Position numbers and translations under genes: made by a program. Below are positions 1 to 6,390 of a DNA stretch of 7,758 bases, in pieces (the stretch's first letter is position 1; each line of letters opens with the position of its first letter). The notes beneath the pieces are model-generated. The model searched no databases and was not told where the DNA came from. It saw only the letters and a program-made list of their open reading frames with translations. Source of the DNA: Clostridiales bacterium (GTDB taxonomy: Bacteria > Bacillota > Clostridia > Saccharofermentanales > UBA5734); contig SLHU01000233.1 of assembly GCA_007135995.1 (NCBI GenBank), positions 1 to 7,758 on the forward strand, read 5' to 3'.

Positions 1-67
1 GTAATGCTGTGTGAAGCGGAATGATCCGCACAATTGGTTTATCATACCATGCAACTCCGGCCAACGC

Positions 68-115
68 AAAAAAGCACAGTGCCTGCAGGATCTGCTAACA
101 AGCAGGTTGTATGTG
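68..115 (-). terminator. Candidate intrinsic terminator downstream of galE
   Basis: Read on the minus strand, CACA (115-112) pairs with TGTG (78-75) and CCTGC (106-102) pairs with GCAGG (86-82), with an internal loop between the two stems. The hairpin is followed at once by C and a run of six T (73-68), the layout of a Rho-independent terminator. It lies about 105 bases past the galE stop codon and in the right orientation. The stem is interrupted and the apical loop is large, so stability is uncertain. No other T-run follows a hairpin on this strand between galE and the window edge. Confidence 0.42.
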
Positions 116-118
116 AAC

Positions 119-150
119 CCTCCTCTTCCGGATCTGCGGTATAGAGGGGG
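119..150. other. Hairpin with 7-bp outer stem and inner CCG/CGG stem
   Basis: CCTCCTC (119-125) pairs with GAGGGGG (144-150), including one G-U pair. Inside it CCG (128-130) pairs with CGG (137-139). On the plus strand the stem is followed by TTTCGC, a poor T-tract; on the minus strand no T-run follows directly. Together with the neighbouring hairpins it makes the galE 3' flank strongly structured. Whether it is a terminator, an mRNA 3'-end stabiliser or part of a small RNA cannot be told from sequence alone. Confidence 0.35.
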
Positions 151-219
151 TTTCGCACGATTGATTTTACCTCAGGACAACCGGGCAGCTGTCAGTCAAA
201 GCAATCCGCTATGCGAGTT

Positions 220-1254
220 TCAGTCATTCACCTGATCAGATGTCTTATAGCCCTCCGGATTGCTTTGCTGCCAGCGCCAGGTATCTTGGCACATTTCAAG
301 CAAATCCTTCTCTGCCTTCCATTTCAGCAGTTTTTCCGCTTTCAGGGGATCCGCATAGCACATCGCAATATCGCCGGGACGCCGCGGTGCAAACTGATAG
401 GGCACTTTTCTGCCCGTTGCCTGTTCAAAAGCATTGATCATCTGAAGCACACTATAACCCTGTCCTGTCCCCAGATTGAACGCCTCAGCACCTGAATGGC
501 CAAATGCATAATCCAGGGCTCGGCAGTGGCCTTTGGCCAGATCAACAACGTGGATATAGTCACGCACACCAGTTCCGTCAATCGTATCATAGTCATCGCC
601 AAAAATATTCACCTGCGGCAGCCTGCCAATCGCAACCTGAGCAATATAGGGCATCAGGTTATTGGGGATACCCGCCGGATCTTCTCCGATTCTGCCGCTG
701 ACATGCGCGCCGATCGGGTTAAAATAACGAAGCAGAACAATAGACCACGCCGGGTCAGATCTATAAAGATCACGCAAAATCTGTTCATTCATGTATTTGG
801 ACCAGCCATAGGGGTTCGTGCAAGACAGCGGAAAATCTTCAGTGATCGGCACACTTTCGGGGAGTCCGTAAACCGTCGCTGATGAACTGAAAACAAAGTG
901 ATGCACCTTATGGGCCTGCATGACCTCGCATAATGTCAATGTGCTGTCCAGATTGTTTCTGTAGTAATCAAGTGGTTTTTCTACCGATTCACCTACAGCT
1001 TTCAGTCCTGCAAAATGAATCACAGCGTCTATCTGATGCGTGTCGAAAATATGTTCAACAGCCGTTTTGTCGCAGACATCAATCTGATAAAAAGCAAAAT
1101 CACGGCCGGTAATATCTTTTACTCTGCTGACAGCTTCTTCATAACTGTTTTCCAGATTATCTGCGACAACCAGGTTATGCCCTTCATTCAATAATTCCAC
1201 GCAAGTATGGCTGCCAATATAACCTGCTCCGCCGGAAACAAAAATTGTACTCAT
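220..1254 (-). CDS. galE: UDP-glucose 4-epimerase GalE
   Basis: Interconverts UDP-galactose and UDP-glucose using tightly bound NAD, the Leloir pathway step that also supplies UDP-galactose for cell-surface polysaccharides; cytoplasmic. The 344-residue product is a full-length extended short-chain dehydrogenase. The NAD-binding glycine motif GGAGYIGSH is at residues 8-16. SSSATVYG is at 123-130, with the catalytic Ser probably S125. The catalytic YxxxK is Y149/K153, in NPYGWSK. GTGVRDYIHVVDLA, typical of GalE, is at about 227-240. The frame stays open 59 codons further upstream, but the ATG at 1254 is chosen because the Rossmann fold starts right after it and a strong GGAGG lies 11 bases before it. 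The gene stands alone, divergent from the ABC operon; no galK or galT is seen. Length and motifs are normal for the family (E. coli enzyme 338 residues). Identification is very secure. Confidence 0.96.
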   Translation of the reverse strand: MSTIFVSGGAGYIGSHTCVELLNEGHNLVVADNLENSYEEAVSRVKDITGRDFAFYQIDVCDKTAVEHIFDTHQIDAVIHFAGLKAVGESVEKPLDYYRNNLDSTLTLCEVMQAHKVHHFVFSSSATVYGLPESVPITEDFPLSCTNPYGWSKYMNEQILRDLYRSDPAWSIVLLRYFNPIGAHVSGRIGEDPAGIPNNLMPYIAQVAIGRLPQVNIFGDDYDTIDGTGVRDYIHVVDLAKGHCRALDYAFGHSGAEAFNLGTGQGYSVLQMINAFEQATGRKVPYQFAPRRPGDIAMCYADPLKAEKLLKWKAEKDLLEMCQDTWRWQQSNPEGYKTSDQVND

Positions 1255-1263
1255 GCTTTTCAC

Positions 1264-1270
1264 TACCTCC
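1264..1270 (-). promoter_or_regulatory. galE ribosome binding site
   Basis: On the minus strand GGAGGTA precedes the ATG at 1254, with 11 bases between GGAGG and the start codon. It decides the galE start against the longer open frame that continues to 1431. Confidence 0.8.
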
Positions 1271-1308
1271 AATATATTTATGAATTTGTCAATTACGAAT
1301 GCAAAAAT

Positions 1309-1336
1309 CTTATAAAAAACGTTCAGCTGCTGTAAA
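1309..1336 (-). promoter_or_regulatory. Candidate sigma-A promoter of galE
   Basis: On the minus strand a TTTACA -35 box (1336-1331, 5 of 6 to consensus) is followed after 16 bases by TATAAG (1314-1309, 5 of 6). Transcription would start near 1302 and give a leader of about 48 bases ending in the strong ribosome binding site. A perfect TTGACA further down (1292-1287) has no -10 box at proper distance, because that place is occupied by the ribosome binding site. Confidence 0.42.
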
Positions 1337-1378
1337 AGGGGTCTCCTGAGCAAGATGTCTGAGATTATCCGTAACAGA

Positions 1379-1416
1379 TTACCGCCTGTTTTCCTGTTTA
1401 CCGCCTGTTTTCCTGT
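1379..1416. repeat. Perfect 19-bp tandem duplication
   Basis: TTACCGCCTGTTTTCCTGT occurs twice with no mismatch and no gap (1379-1397 and 1398-1416). The identity stops sharply on both sides. It lies upstream of the predicted galE promoter and abuts a palindrome whose first bases overlap its end. It could be a duplicated protein-binding site or a recent replication-slippage duplication. Confidence 0.9.
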
Positions 1417-1427
1417 CAAATTGACAG
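1413..1427. promoter_or_regulatory. 15-bp perfect palindrome, possible operator
   Basis: CTGTCAA and TTGACAG are perfect inverted arms around one central A. Compact palindromes of this kind are typical binding sites of dimeric repressors, but I do not recognise the specific regulator. It sits in the galE/ABC divergent region, overlaps the end of the 19-bp tandem repeat, and contains the hexamer TTGACA. It is followed by the second palindrome at 1432-1442. Confidence 0.4.
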
Positions 1428-1431
1428 ACAC

Positions 1432-1442
1432 ATCTGACAGAT
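1432..1442. promoter_or_regulatory. 11-bp palindrome ATCTGACAGAT
   Basis: Five-base arms ATCTG and CAGAT flank a central A. The TGACAG core repeats the right arm of the neighbouring palindrome at 1413-1427, and the two centres (1420 and 1437) are 17 bases apart. A further GATGTCAGG lies at 1450-1458. The cluster suggests several sites for one regulator, but no regulator can be named. Confidence 0.3.
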
Positions 1443-1450
1443 TGACGCGG

Positions 1451-1558
1451 ATGTCAGGATCTGTTCAAGCTCTCATTTTAGCATGGATGGTTGTGATTTT
1501 CATCTATTCGTCATCAAATTTCAAATTTACCCTTTATTATCCTGCTGACCTGTCGTAG
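1451..1558 (+). pseudogene. Possible VanZ-like N-terminal remnant or 35-residue membrane peptide
   Basis: From the ATG at 1451 a 35-residue peptide can be read. Its core LILAWMVVIFIYSSS resembles the first membrane segment of VanZ-like proteins, where a LAWMxxIFxxSSQ-type pattern is common. The rest of a VanZ domain, including the later H-x-x-E-Y region, is absent: I read the other two plus-strand frames after the peptide and saw no continuation before stop codons. No good ribosome binding site precedes the ATG. The frame is open back to 1355, but that part overlaps the tandem repeat and palindromes and looks non-coding. It may be a decayed gene, a small membrane protein or chance. Confidence 0.22.
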
Positions 1559-1662
1559 AATGATCTTTAGCCCTTAACCCGTTTGCGAATAAGCATATCT
1601 GCCGGCTCAAGCACCAGCAGCAGCCAAGGTCAGATACATTGACATTAAATGGAGAAGATATC

Positions 1663-3531
1663 ATGCAGCAAATATCAAGCCAGCGCAGCTGGTGGATTAA
1701 TCTACTCGCTTTTCACCGCGGTCAGCTGATGCGGTTTATCCTGGCCATACTGCTGACAATCGGATCGGCTTTGTTTGCATTGCTGCTGCCGCTCATTTTC
1801 AGTTTTGTAGTTGATTCCGTAATTGATACGCTGCCGCCCGATCTGCCGTCGCGGCTGATGCAGCTCTATTATGATCTGGGCGGGCGCCCCTGGTTTTTAC
1901 GAAACCTATGGCTGCCTGGGCTTTTGATTATATTGGTCTCAGTGATGGATGGCGTATTTACTTTTTATCGCGGGAAATGGAGCACGATGTTCTCCGAGAG
2001 CGGCGCCCGCTCCATGCGTCAGAGGTTATTTGACCATCTGCAGGCACTCCCGTTTTCATATCATGCCAGAGCTGAAACAGGTGATCTGATCCAGCGCTGC
2101 ACGTCTGATGTTGAAACAGTGAGCCGGTTTTTCAAAAATCAGCTGCTCGAGATTGTCCGTTCAATGACGCTGATTCTGATCGCTGTGACCGTTATGTTTC
2201 AGGTAGACACAAGAATGGCTTTAATTGGCCTGACCGTCACACCGATTGTCTTTTTATCGGCGGCAGTCTATTTCAAAAAAGAGCGTGACGCGTTTCAAAA
2301 ATGGGATGAGGCAGAAGGTGCTATTTCAACCATTCTTCAGGAATACCTCACCGGCATCCGCGTGGTCAAAGCTTTTGCCAGACAAGCTTTCGAGCATAAT
2401 AAATTCCGTTCGCAAAACGACGAGCTTCGCCGACATGGCTGGAAAACCTTTAATATCATCGCGAATTTCTGGATGTTCTCAGATTTTATCTGTTTTCTGC
2501 AGATTGTTGCGGTCACAGTGGTTGGTACGCTGTTTGTCATTAACGGGCATATAACACTCGGCCAGCTGGTGATTTTCATATCCTATACTGAAATGCTGCT
2601 TTTCCCGCTGCGCTCACTGGCACGGATCATCGCTGACGCGGGACGCATGCATGTTGCCTATCACCGTCTGCAGGAAATTCTTGTTGAAGACCCCGAACCT
2701 GAAGATGATGAGCTGGCAGATATAAGCCTTAGAGGCGGCATCACCTTTGAGCACGTTACCTTTTCCTACAGCCAATCAGAAAGGCCTGTCCTGAAGGATA
2801 TCAGTTTTCATATCAGACCAGGTGAAACAATCGGTATTCTGGGGCCAACCGGCTCAGGCAAATCAAGTCTGCTTTATTTGCTGCAGCGGCTTTATGAACC
2901 GGATGCAGGAAAAATCCTGCTGGATCGAATGGACATCAGCCAGATCAGGCGCAGTTGTGTACGCCGTCAGATTGGCCTGATCCTTCAAGAGCCTTTTGTT
3001 TTTTCCCGTTCAATCTATGATAATATACGTCTGCCCATACCAGACGCAAAAGAAGATCTGGTGATCAGCGTCTCCCGAACGGCAGCGCTGCACGAAGATG
3101 TCATGGGTTTTGAGAAGAAATATGAGACCCTGGTTGGAGAAAGAGGCGTTACCTTGTCCGGTGGCCAAAAGCAGCGCCTGACCATTGCCCGAACGCTGAT
3201 CCGCTCCTGTCCGATTGTTGTTTTTGATGACTCTATGAGTGCAGTTGATACTGACACAGACCTGCAAATCCGCCACGAACTCAAAAAGCGCCGCGATAAA
3301 GCAACTACCCTGCTGGTTTCGCATCGTATCTCAACCCTATCCGGGGCTGATCGGATTTTCGTTCTTGAGCAAGGTCAGATGACACAGGAGGGTACCCATG
3401 AGCAGCTGCTCAGACAGCCGGGTCTATATAAACGTGTTTACGAAATCCAGAGCGCGCTGCTTGAAGAAGAGATGCCGCAGCATACAGATCAAGCATCTGA
3501 TAAACATCAGCCTGAGGAGGATCTGTCATGA
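1663..3531 (+). CDS. ABC exporter half-transporter, degenerate-site subunit (YheI/BmrC-like)
   Basis: A fused membrane and ATPase protein of 622 residues, predicted to form the first half of a heterodimeric exporter in the cytoplasmic membrane. Six membrane segments lie at about 23-50, 84-104, 164-181, 184-204, 266-293 and 299-320. The nucleotide-binding domain covers about 358-600: A-loop Y369, Walker A GPTGSGKSS 394-402 (Lys400), Q-loop Q442, canonical signature LSGGQ 498-502, Walker B Asp522, H-loop His554. The catalytic Glu after Walker B is replaced by Asp523, as in the degenerate-site partners of heterodimeric exporters such as TM287/TM288. The ATG at 1663 has GGAGA seven bases before it; a TTG at 1639 in frame would add eight residues and is less likely. 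Its stop overlaps the next gene. Substrate unknown; drugs, peptides or lipids are all possible for this family. Confidence 0.93.
   Translation: MQQISSQRSWWINLLAFHRGQLMRFILAILLTIGSALFALLLPLIFSFVVDSVIDTLPPDLPSRLMQLYYDLGGRPWFLRNLWLPGLLIILVSVMDGVFTFYRGKWSTMFSESGARSMRQRLFDHLQALPFSYHARAETGDLIQRCTSDVETVSRFFKNQLLEIVRSMTLILIAVTVMFQVDTRMALIGLTVTPIVFLSAAVYFKKERDAFQKWDEAEGAISTILQEYLTGIRVVKAFARQAFEHNKFRSQNDELRRHGWKTFNIIANFWMFSDFICFLQIVAVTVVGTLFVINGHITLGQLVIFISYTEMLLFPLRSLARIIADAGRMHVAYHRLQEILVEDPEPEDDELADISLRGGITFEHVTFSYSQSERPVLKDISFHIRPGETIGILGPTGSGKSSLLYLLQRLYEPDAGKILLDRMDISQIRRSCVRRQIGLILQEPFVFSRSIYDNIRLPIPDAKEDLVISVSRTAALHEDVMGFEKKYETLVGERGVTLSGGQKQRLTIARTLIRSCPIVVFDDSMSAVDTDTDLQIRHELKKRRDKATTLLVSHRISTLSGADRIFVLEQGQMTQEGTHEQLLRQPGLYKRVYEIQSALLEEEMPQHTDQASDKHQPEEDLS
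3514..3520 (+). promoter_or_regulatory. Ribosome binding site of the second ABC gene, inside the first
   Basis: GAGGAGG lies seven bases before the ATG at 3528 and within the last codons of the upstream gene. With the ATGA stop-start overlap (3528-3531) it indicates translational coupling, which suits the production of two subunits in equal amounts. Confidence 0.8.
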
Positions 3532-5378
3532 GCAGGCCTGAAGAACAAGTATTTACAAAAACGATCGATGTCACGGTGTGGCAGCGATTTTTCAAGTTTG
3601 CCAGCATGTTTCGAAAAGAATTTCTGCTGCTGGCGGGGATTCTGGCCAGTCTGGCAGTCTTTGAAAATCTGCCGCCTCTTCTGACGAAATTCGCCATCGA
3701 CCACTTCATTGAGAATCAGTCAGCAGATGGCCTGGGTCTGTATGCTTTGGTATTCGTGATTGCGGTGCTGATCCAGGCAGTGATTGTCAGGTTCTTCCTT
3801 TATTATGCCGGACGTATTGAGATCGGACTCAGCTACGAGATTCGCCAGGCAGGCCTGGAGCGCCTGCAGGCTTTGTCCTTTGCCTATTTTGACAAGACAC
3901 CTGTCGGCTGGATTATGGCCCGCATGATCGCCGACACCAACAGGCTCAGTGAAGTAATCGCATGGGGCATTGTTGATATTGCCTGGGGTTTTGCCACAAT
4001 TGTCTTTATTGTCGGCGCGATGTTTGTGCTCGATTACAGACTGGCCCTGATTACACTGGCGGTTATCCCCATCCTCGCCGTGGTGGCCTGGTTTTTCCAG
4101 AAACGGCTCCTTGCTGTCCACCGTCTGATCCGGCGTATCAATTCACGGGTGACCGGCGCTTTTAACGAAGGCATTATGGGCGCTAAAACGAGTAAGACGC
4201 TGAGAAGAGAAGAAGAAAACAGTCGTGAGTTTGCTGATATTTCAAGGAAACTTTATAAGGATTCTGTTCGTGCCGGTGTCCTTTCATCAATGTTTATCCC
4301 CATTGTCTCACTTCTGGGCGCACTGGGCACAGCGCTGGTTCTGACCTTTGGCAGCAACTGGGTGATCGGCGGCACTTTAATGACCGGAACCCTTTACGCG
4401 TTTATCATTTATATCACACGCATCTGGGATCCGATCCGGCATGTTTCAAGAGTCATGGCCGATCTGCAGTCAGCCCAGGCGGCGGCGGAGCGTGTCATGG
4501 CTTTGCTCGCTGAAGAATCTGACATCATAGACAGCCCGCCCGTGATTGAACGCTATGGCCTGGATGATGGTCTGGGCAAGGAAGAATGGCCGCCTTTTAC
4601 CGGCCATATCACCTTCGAGGATGTCTCATTTCATTACGGCAATCATGAGATGATTCTTGAGCACTTCAACCTTGATGTTGAAGCAGGGCAGGTGATTGCG
4701 CTGGTCGGTGATACGGGCTCAGGGAAAAGTACCATTGTCAATCTGGCCTGCCGGTTTTACGAACCTACCGGCGGCAGAATACTAATCGATGGGACAGACT
4801 ACCGGGAAAGACCCCTGCTCTGGCTTTATACACATCTGGGTTATGTCCTTCAGACACCTCACCTTTTCAGCGGAACCATTGCTGAGAATATTCGCTATGG
4901 CAGGTTGTCAGCAACTCAGGATGAAATAGAACAGGCAGCCCAACTGGTGCACGCTCATGATTTTATCAGTCAGATGGAGAAAGGCTATCAAACAGAAGTC
5001 GGCGAGGGCGGCAATCGTCTCTCGACTGGAGAAAAACAGCTGGTATCCTTCGCCAGAGCGGTTCTGGCCAATCCACAGTTCTTTGTTCTTGACGAAGCAA
5101 CGTCATCGGTTGATACAGAAACAGAGCAGCTGATACAAAAAGCGATTCAGACTGTGCTGCAAGGCCGCACCTCATTCATCATTGCCCATCGCCTATCCAC
5201 GATCCGCCAGGCAGATCGCATTTTGCTGATTGAAGACGGCAAGATCGCTGAAGATGGTACACATCAGCAGCTGATGCGCCGCCGCGGCCGTTACTATAAC
5301 CTTTACAGCAACCAGTTTATTGAAGATTCGTTCACTCAGGCACATATTTCACAGGCCACTGAATCATCCCACAGCTAA
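3528..5378 (+). CDS. ABC exporter half-transporter, catalytic-site subunit (YheH/BmrD-like)
   Basis: The second half of the heterodimeric exporter, 616 residues, with a six-segment membrane domain (segments at about 30-52, 70-90, 145-165, 170-190, 255-275 and 283-300) and an ATPase domain from about 360. Visible motifs: A-loop Y370, Walker A GDTGSGKST 394-402 (Lys400), Q-loop Q442, Walker B Asp522 followed by the catalytic Glu523 in LDEATSS, H-loop His554. The signature is LSTGE (498-502) instead of LSGGQ, a change seen in heterodimeric Firmicute exporters. Walker A, Q-loop, signature, Walker B and H-loop fall at the same residue numbers as in the partner, showing that the two are diverged homologues. 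Its LSTGE faces the Asp523 site of the partner, forming the degenerate ATP site, while its Glu523 faces the partner's LSGGQ. It overlaps the upstream gene by four bases. Transported substrate unknown. Confidence 0.93.
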   Translation: MSRPEEQVFTKTIDVTVWQRFFKFASMFRKEFLLLAGILASLAVFENLPPLLTKFAIDHFIENQSADGLGLYALVFVIAVLIQAVIVRFFLYYAGRIEIGLSYEIRQAGLERLQALSFAYFDKTPVGWIMARMIADTNRLSEVIAWGIVDIAWGFATIVFIVGAMFVLDYRLALITLAVIPILAVVAWFFQKRLLAVHRLIRRINSRVTGAFNEGIMGAKTSKTLRREEENSREFADISRKLYKDSVRAGVLSSMFIPIVSLLGALGTALVLTFGSNWVIGGTLMTGTLYAFIIYITRIWDPIRHVSRVMADLQSAQAAAERVMALLAEESDIIDSPPVIERYGLDDGLGKEEWPPFTGHITFEDVSFHYGNHEMILEHFNLDVEAGQVIALVGDTGSGKSTIVNLACRFYEPTGGRILIDGTDYRERPLLWLYTHLGYVLQTPHLFSGTIAENIRYGRLSATQDEIEQAAQLVHAHDFISQMEKGYQTEVGEGGNRLSTGEKQLVSFARAVLANPQFFVLDEATSSVDTETEQLIQKAIQTVLQGRTSFIIAHRLSTIRQADRILLIEDGKIAEDGTHQQLMRRRGRYYNLYSNQFIEDSFTQAHISQATESSHS

Positions 5379-5435
5379 AGCATGAGGCTTTACGCCATTT
5401 CTGGTTACTGAAACGCTTCACAGCTAAAGCATGAG
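5370..5435. repeat. 17-bp direct repeat spanning the end of the second ABC gene
   Basis: CACAGCTAAAGCATGAG occurs at 5370-5386, where it includes the TAA stop, and again at 5419-5435, 49 bases apart. Each copy is followed 13 bases later by TCTGG, so the duplicated unit may once have been about 35 bases. In the first copy TAAAGC (5376-5381) forms a hairpin with GCTTTA (5387-5392). The second copy's TAAAGC could pair with the same GCTTTA instead. Confidence 0.85.
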
Positions 5436-5479
5436 ACAATCTGTCTTATCTGGCAGCGATGCCGACAAATGTAAAACGT
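5379..5479. other. Convergent spacer between ABC operon and methyltransferase
   Basis: This spacer of 101 bases should hold the terminators of two converging units. I see AGACA/TGTCT around a 3-base loop (5434-5446), and GGCA/TGCC closing a GCGA tetraloop (5452-5463), extended by TGTC (5442-5445) pairing with GACA (5464-5467) across a bulge. The last two hairpins share bases and exclude each other. None is followed by a proper T-run on either strand, so a classic intrinsic terminator is not shown. Confidence 0.4.
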
Positions 5480-6247
5480 TTAAGCGAATGTCTGATCTGT
5501 CCTGCGCGGGCAGCCGTTCTTCTTTGCGGTTAATACCAGCGGTTCTGAACGGACAGGATCAAAAGGATCAAGATTGAAATTGCCAGAAAGGCTCACGTTG
5601 CTAAAACCTGCCGCTAAAACCAGTTTTTTCAGCAACGACGACCTGAGCGGCAGCAGCGGCACACGGTTTTCAAGCGTCGCACCCTCATTTTCGCCGGCCA
5701 CGGTTAACTGTGTTATAAAACTGAGACGCCCGTCACTTTGCAGTACATATCGTCGGCTGAAAGTCAGGCCAGATTGCTCATTTCTTATTGTCGGCAGACA
5801 ATAGGTTTGTGTATCCAGCACACGGTCATAATTAATCACCTGAAGCAGAAGCCTGCCGCCAGCATCCATGACAGCGTACATTTCATGGAGTGCCTGACTG
5901 ACAGACGACTCATCTGGAAGATGGACAATTGAATTACCGATACAATAAACAACATCAAAAGCCAGACCAGTGATGACAGAACTCGAACTCAGCTTAAGCA
6001 TGTCAGCGCGGAAAGCCTTGACAAATGGCTTTTGTGCCGCCCGCCTGACCATTTCCTGATCCAGGTCACAGGCAAAAACTGTGTGTCCCCTATCCGCCAG
6101 GGCAGCCGCATATTCACCTGTGCCGCAGGCGACATCAAGCATTCTCACTGGCTGCTCACCGGCAAGTGTCTGCAGCCGTTTGACAGCTGGCGGCCGGGCA
6201 GGAAATATTTCATGGTAATGTGCTGCGATCGAATCATAAAAACCCAT
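5480..6247 (-). CDS. Class I SAM-dependent methyltransferase, substrate unknown
   Basis: A cytoplasmic methyltransferase of 255 residues with the usual seven-strand Rossmann fold. The SAM-binding motif I, LDVACGTGE, is at 37-45. The acidic residue that binds the ribose is probably D61 in ACDLD. ADML follows at 81-84, FDVVYCIGNSIVHL is motif IV at 97-110, and LLLQVINYDRVL covers about 133-144. The INYD pattern recalls glycine/sarcosine N-methyltransferase-like members, but this is not enough to assign a substrate. Two ATG codons stand side by side (6250 and 6247). AAGGAG at 6259-6254 is six bases from the second and only three from the first, so 6247 is chosen. It is divergent from the DUF4364 gene and convergent with the ABC operon, and has its own well-formed promoter. 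Methyltransferase fold certain; role unknown. Confidence 0.9.
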   Translation of the reverse strand: MGFYDSIAAHYHEIFPARPPAVKRLQTLAGEQPVRMLDVACGTGEYAAALADRGHTVFACDLDQEMVRRAAQKPFVKAFRADMLKLSSSSVITGLAFDVVYCIGNSIVHLPDESSVSQALHEMYAVMDAGGRLLLQVINYDRVLDTQTYCLPTIRNEQSGLTFSRRYVLQSDGRLSFITQLTVAGENEGATLENRVPLLPLRSSLLKKLVLAAGFSNVSLSGNFNLDPFDPVRSEPLVLTAKKNGCPRRTDQTFA

Positions 6248-6296
6248 CATGCTCTCCTTGCCGTCAAATATTTCTGTCAAGCATTCACTCAAAATG

Positions 6297-6325
6297 AACA
6301 TATCGAATCAGCAGACAGATGTCAA
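6297..6325 (-). promoter_or_regulatory. Sigma-A promoter of the methyltransferase gene
   Basis: On the minus strand a perfect TTGACA (6325-6320) is followed after exactly 17 bases by TATGTT (6302-6297, 4 of 6 to consensus). Transcription would start near 6290, about 40 bases before the start codon. This is the best-looking promoter in the window. Confidence 0.55.
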
Positions 6326-6328
6326 GGC

Positions 6329-6357
6329 TTTTCAAATCGCATCACAAACCATATACT
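6329..6357 (+). promoter_or_regulatory. Candidate promoter of the DUF4364 gene
   Basis: TTTTCA (6329-6334, 4 of 6) is separated by 17 bases from TATACT (6352-6357, 5 of 6). The -10 box lies within an inverted repeat ACCA/TGGT (6348-6351 and 6357-6360). The -35 box is three bases from the -35 box of the divergent methyltransferase promoter. The leader would be about 125 bases and contain the nested inverted repeat at 6391-6455. Confidence 0.38.
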
Positions 6358-6390
6358 GGTAACAGGATCTGAAAACAGCTCCGGAGCCTG

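Larger units (their letters stand above)
1255..1662. other. Divergent intergenic region between galE and the ABC operon
   Basis: This 408-bp stretch holds the galE leader and promoter, the 19-bp tandem repeat, the palindrome cluster and the possible VanZ-like remnant. For the ABC operon I see only a weak promoter candidate: a good -10 box TATTAT at 1535-1540 without a convincing -35 box. CAAATTT is repeated directly at 1515-1528. From about 1560 to 1650 I see no recognisable element apart from the ribosome binding site of the first ABC gene at 1651-1655. Confidence 0.6.

Noticed and set aside
1..180. Known structured RNA (SRP RNA, T-box, common riboswitch) at the left edge
   Set aside because: A fragment near 129-140 faintly recalls the SRP RNA tip on the minus strand, but the conserved AGCAG side of that loop is absent, and no T-box or riboswitch core motif is seen.
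11..495. Short plus-strand open frames at the left edge and over the galE 3' end
   Set aside because: They overlap hairpins or galE, have no recognisable domain and no persuasive ribosome binding site.
1255..1431. N-terminal extension of GalE by 59 residues in the same open frame
   Set aside because: The extension has no family similarity, crosses the predicted promoter and the tandem repeat, and the Rossmann motif starts directly after the ATG at 1254, which has a strong ribosome binding site.
1639..1662. TTG start for the first ABC gene, and TTGACA at the same place as a promoter
   Set aside because: The ATG at 1663 has a well-spaced GGAGA, while TTG adds only eight residues. TTGACA here has no -10 box; 17 bases on lies the start codon itself.
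3226..3231. Asp523 in the first ABC gene as a sign of a decaying gene
   Set aside because: All other motifs are intact, the frame is full length, and the change is complemented by the partner's altered signature, as in functional heterodimeric exporters.
3720..4121. Minus-strand open frame of 133 codons inside the second ABC gene
   Set aside because: It lies fully within a clear ABC transporter gene, has composition typical of an antisense shadow and no recognisable domain or ribosome binding context.
6248..6301. Earlier starts for the methyltransferase (ATG at 6301 or at 6250)
   Set aside because: The region from 6301 to 6251 holds the predicted -10 box and leader, and AAGGAG is best spaced for the ATG at 6247. 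The ATG at 6250 remains a minor alternative.
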